64,000 bases of DNA from Incurvaria masculella (taxonomy: Eukaryota; Arthropoda; Insecta; Lepidoptera; Incurvariidae): assembly GCA_946894095.1 (NCBI GenBank), contig OX335645.2:22529001-22593000 (forward strand), in the 5' to 3' direction. The notes below the pieces were generated by a model. It was not told the DNA's origin. It was given only the letters and a program-made list of their open reading frames with translations, and ran no database searches. Shown piece after piece: positions 22,567 to 32,800 of this stretch. How positions within the stretch are numbered: the first letter of the stretch is position 1; the number at the start of each line of letters is the position of its first letter. A program made the translations under genes and the position numbers.

Positions 22567-23449
22567 AAACAGTATACTGTATCAGAAAATCAAATCAAAT
22601 ACCATACTTACAATATTGTTAATAAAATATAATTAATGTAATTTTGTGTTATCTTAAATTTTCATAGAAAAACTATTCTTCAGAGAAATACTGAACGATG
22701 ATGGATGAAACGATGATATTATGATGGAGTGTGACCGGTCCGAAGCTAGTGAAATAAACTAAATTTATTATTGTGTTTTTTATTAAACAAATATACTTGC
22801 ATATTGTATTTGTATTGCAAGTATTGATCATTTACAATACAAAATACTATCAAATCCGCTGGCACAATGATCTTTCACTTTGATCTTTAACACTAACAAG
22901 TGTTCAATAAGTCGCTGAGAGCACCAAGTCTTAATATTGACATTGTAGGAAGACCATATTTTGGGAATCCATCGGATTCTTGCTCACCGTTATTTAGATC
23001 TCTGTTCCGAGTGTCCAGCATAAGTTATTTATGTTGCCCTCATTAATTTCATGCTTAGGTGCAACGGAGCATCTTATCTGAAAAAAAAAGGCTTTTTAGC
23101 GGAGGAACAAATCAAGTGAAGCACTTTCAATTAGCAAACTTGGCCGCCCTAGGCCTATTGAAGATCGCCACCCCATTACCATTCAATTAACAATTCCATT
23201 TAGCAAAAAAATAAAAGCTCGTAAAAAATCGTCAAGAAAATAAATGTTTTCGAAATTGCTTCAGCAAAATTTCGAAGGATTACAATGTTTGGAAATGTGG
23301 ACAGCGCGACTGCTAAAAACAATCTTTGGCTCGTAAATTGACCGTTAGCCGAGCTAATGCTCCCGCGTTAGGCCGCGGCCTATTCGGCCTATTGACAAGT
23401 CCAAACGAATAGGCTTCATGGTATTCACCCAAATACCGACTTTTAATAC
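22567..23449. other. Intergenic stretch, probable 3' end of the beta gene
   Basis: AATAAA-type hexamers near 22621 and 22754 could serve as poly(A) signals for the plus-strand gene. No exon is supported. A minus-strand TTTTTTTTCAG followed by 27 codons to a stop near 23080-23000 was considered and not accepted. Confidence 0.4.
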
Positions 23450-23830
23450 AGTGTGAACTGAGCCTAGAGCGAGAGCAAGGTTATGTGTTTAAATCCTCGC
23501 TATGGACAGGCACACTTTCTTTTTCTTTCTGAGTTGGATAAATGCATTTCGTTACGAATGCGAGCTGTTCCATGGTTCGGAGCCCATGTAAAACTGGAGG
23601 CCCCTTTCCCCTATTACGCTTAAATCCCGCCGTATTGGATGAAACTATGGATGAAGCGGCAATACAAATTGTCCGTGTTTTCCATCCTGTTCAGTGTAGC
23701 CGTGCCCTGGGAAGGCATGGCATCTAATTCCGTCGGGAATGTGGTGTATTTGGCTAATATATAATTGGCTAACGGTTGGCTATTACGGTAGTTGTGTGGT
23801 ATTAGCCAACCATAAAACGGTACCATAATA
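23450..23830 (+). repeat. SINE copy
   Basis: TTCGTTACGAATGCGAGCTG, AGCCCATGTAAAACTGGAGG and GTCCGTGTTTTCCATCC identify the body, and the 3' end is TGTGGTATTAGCC. It is followed about 115 bp later by a second copy in the same orientation. Confidence 0.75.
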
Positions 23831-23944
23831 GAGATATGGGAGCCAGCCTATCTATCGTCCCCAGAGTGGATTGAAACGGTATGCAGTTCGTGTGAGCGTG
23901 CCTATCTGGAAAATAGGGTAGACATCTTTCACGTGGCACTTCTT

Positions 23945-24355
23945 TCACTTGAGCGGCTCGTAGCCTAGTGGCGCGGGGACTGGCCTAGCGTACCAGAGAC
24001 CTGGGTTCAATACCGATATGCACCACTGTCTTTCTCTTTCCGAGTTCGATAAGTGCATTTCGTTACGAATGCGAGCTGCTCCATGGTTCGGAATCCATGT
24101 AAAACTGTAGGTCCCCTTCCCCTACTAAGTGGTAGGGTTTATGCCCGCCCGGGTTAGTACCATCGCATTGGATGAAAATATGGTCGAAGCGGCAATGAAA
24201 AATTGTCCGTGTTTTCCATCCAGTTTAATGTAGCCGTGCTCATAAAGGGAAGGTCCTGGCATGGCACCAAATTCCTTCGGGAATGAGGTGTATTGGGCTA
24301 ATATCATAACGGTAGTTGTGTGGTATTAGCCATCCATGTCAGGTCGCATAAAAAA
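23945..24355 (+). repeat. tRNA-derived SINE, best-preserved copy
   Basis: The head GGCTCGTAGCCTAGTGGCGC fits an A box (TAGCCTAGTGG), and GGGTTCAATACC about 45 bp later fits a B box; together they are an internal pol III promoter. A body of about 330 bp follows with TACCATCGCATTGGATGAA and AAGGTCCTGGCATGGCACC, and an A-rich tail. This copy defines the family's head-body-tail order. Confidence 0.82.
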
Positions 24356-24410
24356 AAACTTACCATTGAGATTACCGAAGCAAAACGCTGACGCGAAAAG
24401 ACCTACTGGA

Positions 24411-24531
24411 CGTGTATTCTTGGCATTCAGTCATTGCGGGTTCAGTAGAGTTAACTGAAGAAGAATTTACTTTGACATTACTGTTAACTCTACTGAATCC
24501 GCAATGACTGAATGCCAAGGATACACGCCCT
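24411..24531. repeat. Long hairpin
   Basis: The left arm ..GTATTCTTGGCATTCAGTCA.. and the right arm ..TGACTGAATGCCAAGGATAC.. pair over about 47 bases (24412-24458 with 24482-24528), with only a few mismatches and a 23-base loop. Confidence 0.85.
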
Positions 24532-25117
24532 GGGGCTGTGGTTCCCATTGGCGTTTCGTTTATGTATGTAATAAATAAAGCGAAGGAAAGTGTTATTTTC
24601 ACACAAGTTCATGCGCAAACATTGCGGCGCAGTAACTTTCTGGCTTCTGAGTTTTGTTATTGAGGTAAAGCAAGACTGGGCACGGTTGGTTTTCAGATGC
24701 ATGACCATTCGACCGTTGAAGCGAGCCGTATTTCATATGCCTTGTTAACATGTAGGTAGATCTCCATCCTTACTTATTTAGCGGTAGAGTTAAAATCCTT
24801 CCAGCAGGCCTATTCCTGAAATTCCGTGCTCAGGAATATTTCATGCGATATAACCGCTTTATATGAGTTGTCAAATTTTCTCGACGGAAACCCTTCAATC
24901 ATTAAAATACCGCGCTCCGGAATCTTTTTTCGAGAAAGCCACTTTGACAACCGCGGTTTTCGAGACTGCAAGACTCCTGAGAACGTAATTCAAATAATAG
25001 GCCTACAGTTCAATGTAACCGTGCTCATAACGGAAGGTCCGGCACCTAATTGCGGAATGCAAAGTGATAAAAGCTTTCTTGTTCAGATTGAGCAGACATT
25101 TTCACATGGTAACTCAC

Positions 25118-26075
25118 TTAACATTCTGTGTTCCATTCTCAGCGTTCGTAACCGTTTCGTCAAGAGCTTCTTCAGGCTTTGCGGCATGTTCGATGACCAG
25201 AAGCGATAGGTAGAGGAGCAGCGTTGTGTATCCGACCAGCAGCAACAGGTATACGATCGAGTAGGCCAATATCATCACTGTTATGTTGTTTTACATATAT
25301 TTAGAAGCATTTCCATGAAAAGCCTAGAATAAGTAAACCCAGTTTTTTCTAGCCACGATTAGGCGCAGACAGAGATAAGAACTGTAGAAGAAAGATAAGC
25401 GTAAGCAAGAATACTTCCTAACCCACCTTTCAAAACCTTAAAATATTCAAAAGGCGGAGACGCTTCGCTAGCGCTTCGCATGAAAATTAAAGAGAATAAG
25501 CAATAAGTCAGTTCACTTGTTTTATTTCCTACATTAGGTGCATATTACACACTCGTTTTTTTTCCTTTTTCTGCCGGTTCGATTAGGTACCTGCGAAGAA
25601 GGTACTTAATCGAACCGAAAAGAAACTAAGCCAGATTTTGAGTGTATCTTTCAAATACTATATTCAATGATTTAAGCTATCGAAATAGGTTATTGAAGCG
25701 ATTTAGTGATAAGTGATGCGTAACTCGTAATGGGCCTACAGGAGTTAAACAAATAATTCACCCGTATACATTTTTTTCGTACCCACATTTTTTTTCTACA
25801 CAGCTAATTAAAGCTACGTGATGAAGACGTGGTAAAGAGAGTCGGTGTTCGTTTAAGGACTCGAAAGCTTCTGCAGCCAAAAGATTCAATGCACAAGAAT
25901 ATTTCTTACTCCAGCTCCTAGAAGTCCGGCCCAAGAAAGTCTTCTTCTGTCGGTCGTAAATGCACCGCCACCTGGACTTGCGAGGGGGGCGCACCACAGT
26001 ATGCGGAGATGGAGGCGGCGGAACCCTGCTCTGACCTTGACTTGCCGTGGGCGTCGTCGTCACCTTCTGAATCAT
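25118..26075 (-). CDS. Divergent P-type ATPase beta-subunit gene, first two coding exons only
   Basis: Minus-strand exon A (26075 down to 25910) encodes a 55-residue cytoplasmic segment with the family signature WRCIYDRQKKTFLGRTSRSW. Donor GTAAGA and acceptor ATAACAG join it in phase to exon B (25277 down to 25118). Exon B is a strongly hydrophobic helix (MILAYSIVYLLLLVGY and onwards) followed by a short luminal stretch with an NGT glycosylation site and donor GTGAGT. FLGRT-x3-W directly before the helix is diagnostic of Na,K/H,K-ATPase beta subunits. The start ATG at 26075 is chosen because the segment then has the usual length. Ectodomain exons with the conserved cysteines were not found in the 2.8 kb before the neighbouring gene. 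The gene may therefore be truncated or have highly diverged exons. Confidence 0.75.
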
Positions 26076-26786
26076 AATATCTCTTTTCCCACGTTCTGTT
26101 GCACCAGCCACCCTAACGATAACCAATCAAACACATGACGGTGAGCAAAATCCATCCAGAATCATTTCTGCGAGCCATTGACAGCTGCCAAGCCGACGGC
26201 CATTGCCGCCGTGTCTGAAGGAATATCATTTTTAAATTTGCATTCATTTTGGGTGTATGAAGGTGCCAAACTTTCTTCAAGGAACACATTCAAATTGCAT
26301 TCATTCTACATTGATGCCTTGCCTTATGAGTCAGGAGTTAACTCCGCCAGGTATAGTAATCATTACCATCGAATTGGCTGAAAATTTGTTAAAGTGACAT
26401 TTAAATATTGTCCCTGTTTTCCATCCGGTGAATATTTTTCTCATCAACCGCTCCATCACTTTGCAGAGAAATTCGGCTTGGGAGAAGGTCGGCCTTCTTT
26501 TTTCGGAAAAAGTGAGTAGGTCAGATCAGGTTGCTGCTATGGTGGAAGTGAGGACCGGCAGAAATTCACTTAAAAGTTTTGGCTCTATGGTTCAAGAACC
26601 TTTGCTTGTCCATAATGATAAATTCAACAAAAAACACAATACATCAAATGTCAAATAAATTCGATTCGATCAATCACTCAAATAAAATAATTTTGCTGTG
26701 CAGATAATTTGATGCAAGTTTTACTAATCGATTGTTAATTCGTTGTCGGAAGCTCCGAAATTAAAAACAAGTTTATTATAGACAGA
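26076..26786. promoter_or_regulatory. Head-to-head intergenic region, beta-like gene and EMC5
   Basis: 711 bp separate the two divergent start codons, so the interval should contain both promoters. A diverged SINE fragment (about 26365-26430, with TACCATCGAATTGGCTGAAA and TGTTTTCCATCCGG) sits inside it. No TATA box can be assigned with confidence. Confidence 0.45.
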
Positions 26787-26868
26787 ATGGGATCATCATC
26801 TCTCCACAAAGCGGTGCTCACTATTGGATTTATATCCTTATTTCACTCTGCTTTCTCTGCGGCCCAAC
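26787..26868 (+). CDS. EMC5: EMC5 exon 1
   Basis: Starts ATGGGATCATC and ends in phase 1 before GTAAGT. Its 27 residues form the first membrane span. Confidence 0.92.
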
Positions 26869-29800
26869 GTAAGTATGATCTGATTTTTTTAGCCGCAATT
26901 AGCAAATCAAAAAAGATTCCCACCCACTTTCCAGAGAAGACACAAATATAAAAAACATATTTGTAGATTGGAAATAGAGGAAACCACAAAAGCTGCTCGC
27001 GACCTTGTGAATCCTGGATAGGGTTTTCAAGATTCGTCTTTCTAGTAACTAGTTTGGTGAATACGGAGAAAGTTTGACTCTGAAGTACTCTAGCATTTAT
27101 TAGTACTTAAGAAAATCACAGTTTTCATTAAACCTATTTTTTTTGACCTATTGAAACGAACATGCGTGCCCCAACGTCATAGTTAATCAATCAAATATTT
27201 TATCATGTAACCTAGGTATTTTTTTCCTTTTCAATAAAGACGAAGTAAGGCGTTCTTGTGCCAAAAGCCATCTTTCGCCCTCTGGAACAAGGCAGATTTT
27301 CGCGCTAAAACTCTGTTGATATCCACCGAACCTCATCAATTTCCCCCATTTAAATAGGGTGCTCGAGTCAAGGAAAACGCACCTAACCATATCAGAGAAA
27401 TGCAGCTGGTGACGGTTAAGTGATGGGTCATTGAGTATATATTTGTTTTGTCGGCTACTTAGTAAAGACTTGACATGTTTCTGTACATTTCTCAGTATTT
27501 AGCATTAAGATTTTTCTCCTTTCAGATCGTTCATACCTTCGGATTACATCACAAGAGTTCACAACACTGCCCATTGATGTGAGTATAAGCCGTATTCAAG
27601 GATCTTTCAAAAAGTTTGCAGTTGTTCTTCGACTTTTGAAATGATCGTTCTGCCTATTATCAAGAAGTCATCCTCCGTGCAGAAAACCATAAGTTTTCAA
27701 AAATAATTATGTGTATCGGTCAAGATAACCTGAACAGTATTATAAAATCTGTATTACTGCTAATAAAAATTGAAATTTGTAGAAACCTTAATGCTGATAT
27801 TCTTTAAAGATATGCCCACAGATACTCTATAATTAAAGCCGTGTTCATAAGTCATAATATTTTACATGTTAGTGTGGCCATGGGTTCTATTGCAGATGAA
27901 CGTTATGATTGTATTCGTTAACAAAATCGGAAAAAGTCGTTCCTTCCTGAGAGCTTCCACGGTGTGTGCTGCGTCAATCTTCTTCTTCTTTCTTCTATAA
28001 TATAAAAATGAATCGCAAAATGTGTTGGTAAGCGCATAACTCAACAACGCCTGGACCAATTTGGCCAAATCTTTTTTTTAAATGTTCGTTGAAGTTCAAG
28101 GATGGTTTTTACGGCGAGAAAAATTAGAATTATTGCCGGAAAAACCCTAAAAATAGCCCTTTTCTTTTTCCCATACAAATGATTTGTAAATAAAACGTAG
28201 TCAATTTGAGCTTTATTGCTATGGTATAAAGTTCATATTAAATTACAAGCACTCACAGTTGTCTAAGTCAGGTTCGAGATTCAAAAAAATTCAAATTCAA
28301 AAAACTTTAATACAATTATAAGAAAAAGAGTAAGTACACCTTTAATTACAATTCTTAGCGATCTAAAATTCGTTTCTTAACCTTCGCACTAGGCTTAGCC
28401 TGTATTGCGATGGCTAGGTTTTTTTAACGCAGGTTCTTTTAATTACTTATGATCGATACTCTTAAGTACTTTATTAATAAGTAATAAAGTGATATTAATG
28501 ACTTAACATATTACACACATACAAGCACTACATAAAATGTATCTAAATTAAAATGTTTGTTAATAATTTTTCACATTCCAATCGACCTAATTCTATGAAA
28601 TACTTCTGAAGATTCTTTTTAAATGCTTTTTTACTTAAATTTAAACTAGGTTTTATTACATCTGTAATATTGTTAAATAACCTCGGCCCCAAAAATGAAT
28701 GAAATCTTTGCCCAAAAGCAGTGTTTGTTGGTGTTGTGCACAAGTTTAAATTCTGTCTGTGTCTCGTGGTATAAGTGTGAGTGGCATGTACCTGAAGATG
28801 TGTGTGTGTTCGGTAATAATCCACTAGTTTCGTCATATAAGTTTGCCTGACATCCAATAATTTGTACTCTCTAAAGAGAAGGTCAGACGAGTGCCTAAAG
28901 GGCTTGTTGTGTAACACCCTCAATACAGCCTTTTGAGCTCTCGATACAGGATTGAGTATGGACTCCGCTGCTCCTCCCCAACCCAAGATGCCATATGTAA
29001 TAAGGGAATGACAAAGAGCGAAGTACACAGATCTTGCAAGAGCTGGGTCAACGATCTCGCGCAACTGCCTGAAAAAGTAAATAAGTTTCCGAACTCGAGC
29101 AGCGAGTATCTCAGTGTGCGGCCTCCAAGTTAAACATTCATCGATGATTACACCCAAGTATCGTATAGTTGTTGCACGCTCCAATGTCACGCAGCTACAT
29201 TTGTTTGAAACTGTGTGAGACGAAAGTTCTATGCATGAAGAAGTATGTACGAGAAGATTGTAAGGTTTTTTTGGCTGACTGCGTTGCGTAATGGAGAACG
29301 TAATATATTTAGTTTTTGCGCTATTTAATGTGAGTATGTTATTATTTAACCACTCTAGAGTTTTATTGAGGCCAAACTGTGCAGATTTAAAAACTTCATC
29401 CCAATCGTTCCCTCTAAATAACAAAACCGTATCATCTGCAAAAGTGACTATTTTTCCATTACTCAGTTTTGTGCTGCACAGGCCGTTAATATATATCAAG
29501 AATAGTATTGGCCCCAAAATACTACCCTGGGGAACTCCATAGTTTATAGATAGGGCTTCAGAGTAGATCCCATCTCCTTTGATTTTTTGTGACCTGGCGC
29601 TCAAATAGTTCTCGAACCACTTCAATGCTATTCCACGAATACCCATAGACTCTAACTTCGCTAGTAATAGTGGGATGGAAATTGTATCAAAGGCCTTAGA
29701 AAGATCTAGAAAAATACCTAAGCATTTTTGGGCTGTGTCCAAATTAATGGAAAGGAAATCAGTTACATCTAGTAGCGCATCTTCTGTATTCCGCCCTGTT

Positions 29801-32800
29801 CTAAAACCATATTGGTTGCTTGAGAGCTGATCAGTACGGTCAAGAAATCTTACTAATCGAACCTTCATTACCTTTTCTAAAATTTTAGAAAACACGCTTA
29901 AAAGTGATATTGGGCGGTAATTGGAATACTCTAAACAATCTCCCCCTTTATGTAATGGAACAACTAGTGCTTGTTTGAAGGAATCTGGGAAAATACCCGT
30001 CGATAAGCTCATATTGCATAAGTGGGTTAGTGGTTTTTGTTAGACTAAGCATTCAAAATATTGTAGGCTAGAATATAGAGGGATTTTGACAGCACGTCGG
30101 GGACATGTAGATAACCTGATGGCAGAAGTACACATGCTTTGAAACAGGACATTGGTGTTTTCTTTATTCCTGTGGATCCAAACATGGCGCAGCCGGTATT
30201 TGAATCGTGAACGGCATAGTGCAGCTCGGTAAAAAAGCAATGCCGGCACCACAATAGCGACGCAGCCTAAAACAATAGCTATGGCAAGTTACGCAGCCGT
30301 TCCCCCGGACCCGCTTAATCTAGCGGCGCCGAACCTCGGCGAGGAGTTCGAAAGATTCAAGGATGACGTGACAACCTACTTCACCGCAACGGAAACGGAC
30401 GAAAAGGCGGAAACGATTCAAGTTGCTCGTTTGAAAAACCTACTAGGTGAGTCGGCAAGAAGAGTTTACAGCACAATAAAAAATGAAGAAAAAGAGACAA
30501 TACAATCAATTTACGCGGCCCTCGGACAGTACTGCACCCCGAAGGAAAATATGACACTGAATATATTCAAGTTTATGTCCCGAAAGCAGACAAACGGCGA
30601 ACTATTTGATGACTTTGTCACGGACCTAAGAAAATTGGTAAAATCCTGCGGTTTCAACGGTCAGGAAGACAAAATGTTGAAGTCTCAAATTATCATTGGT
30701 ATGCGGGACAGCAGCACTCAAGAAAAACTGATTAGGGATAATCCCGACCTAACTAAAACGCTGGAATATTGCAAGGCAGTAGAGCTGGCGGAGAAAAATA
30801 TGAAAATACTGAAACCAATAACTGTAGAAGTGGAAGCCCTACAACCAGCAACACGTCCATCAGCATCCCGCCAAGTATTATGCTCAAGATGCGGTTCTAA
30901 TCGACACACATACAAGCATGAAAGTTGCCCAGCTTTAGGTACATTGTGCAACAAGTGTGGAAAGCCAAATCACTTTGCTAAGCAATGCAGAAGCAGAGCC
31001 ACCCCATCCCAGAGAGACGCAACGGCAGCGCGGTACCGCAGAGCCCCTCGTGCGTACGAGTTGAATGCTGAGCAGACCGAGGACTACGACAACACCTACA
31101 GCGTCGACTGCATCGAAAGTCAACAAGAGGTGACACTTCCCAATAAATGGTTCAAAGTAGTTCGTGTTAACGGTCACGGGGTTAATTTCAAACTAGACAG
31201 CGGGGCTGAAGTTAATGTTCTCCCGTACAGTTACGTTAAAACGTGCAATTTACAGATAAGAAAAATAAAACAATGTCCAGTGGTAATTAAATCATTTGGC
31301 GGTCATATAATTAAACCAGTAGGCTACATTTATACATCAGTTGAAACAGATGTTTCCAAAGTTGAAAATGTTAAATTCTTGCTTGTAAATAATGTAAACT
31401 GCATTCCAATTTTGGGTCTAGCCACTTGTGTCGCACTCAACTGCTTGAACCGAGTGGATGTTTGTCAAGTAACGGACAAAAGGACAACTTTCATACACCA
31501 CAATATTGACATATTTTCAGGTCTAGGGGAGTTCCCAGATGAGTATGATATAAAACTGAAGCCGGATGCCCGCCCGCAGTCCAACCCGCCTCGACGAGTC
31601 CCGATGGCCATCCGTGACAGACTACTCAATGAGCTGAAAGATCTACAGTTAAGAAACATCATAACGCCAGTAGAAGAACCATCTGAATGGGTAAATAATA
31701 TTGTAATAGTGGAAAAGCCCAATGGAAAACTGCGAGTTTGCATAGATCCCACAGTCTTAAATCAAAATATTGTGCGTGAAAATTTCTCTATACCAACTTT
31801 AGATGATATTCGGTCACAGCTCATAAATAAGAAAGTTTTTTGTGTACTGGACTTAAAAGATGGCTTCCATCAAATAAAACTAAGTGAGAAAAGCAGCAAA
31901 CTATGCACATTCAGTACACCGTTTGGGTGCTACCGATATCTTCGGGCTCCTTTTGGCCTCTGCTCCCTTCCTGAAAGGTTTCAGAGAATGACCCAAAAAT
32001 ATTTCGGAAACATAGAGGGTGTTATGGTTTATTTTGATGATCTGCTTTTATCCGCTGAAAATGTTGAAGAACTCGAAGCTATACTAAATAAAGTTTTACA
32101 GCGAGCTCGAGATAATAATGTAAAATTCAACCCAGACAAGTTACAGTACATATCAGATGAGGTAAAATTTTATGGCTACATATTTAGTAAAGAGGGTATG
32201 AGAGCAGATCCAGAAAGAGTTAAGGCCATATTGGAACTAGAATCGCCAAAAAACAAAAGAGAATTGCAAAAAATATTAGGTGTAGTGAACTTTTTAAGAG
32301 ACTTTGTACCAAACATGTCTGAGTTGACTGCGCAACTTCGTAAGTTGTTGAGAAAGGAATCGGAGTGGCTGTGGTCTCAAACGCATGAGGACATACTTAC
32401 TAAATTGAAAAGTATAATAGCAAACAAGACAATATTAACGTCCTTTAATCCAAATAAAGTAATAGAAATTCACTGTGATGCATCACAAAATGCTGTGGGA
32501 TGTGCACTTTTTCAAGAGGGAAGATTAATCGCTTGTGCTTCACGATCTATGACCGACACTGAATGCAACTACGCTCAAATTGAACGTGAAATGTTGTCAG
32601 TGACATTTGCGTGTAAAAAATTCCACAATTTCATCTATGGACACAGAATTACAATATTTAACGATCATCAGCCATTAGAATCAATTACTAAAAAAAGTAT
32701 TGATCAAATAAAAAACAACCGTCTCAGAAGATTAAGGCTCAAACTATTAATCTATGATTTCCAACTCATTTACTTACCAGGTAGTAAAATGTACCTTGCT

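Noticed and set aside
22990..23090. Minus-strand TTTTTTTTCAG followed by 27 codons to a stop, as a possible last exon of the beta-like gene
   Set aside because: The peptide has cysteines but no convincing match to the beta-subunit C-terminus, and no linking exons were found.
24372..24602. Minus-strand frame with TAPGRVSLAF, considered as a beta ectodomain exon
   Set aside because: It runs through the hairpin at 24411-24531 and lacks a usable acceptor; the resemblance is too weak.
24826..25209. 127-codon plus-strand frame
   Set aside because: It is antisense to exon B of the beta-like gene and crosses a SINE fragment.
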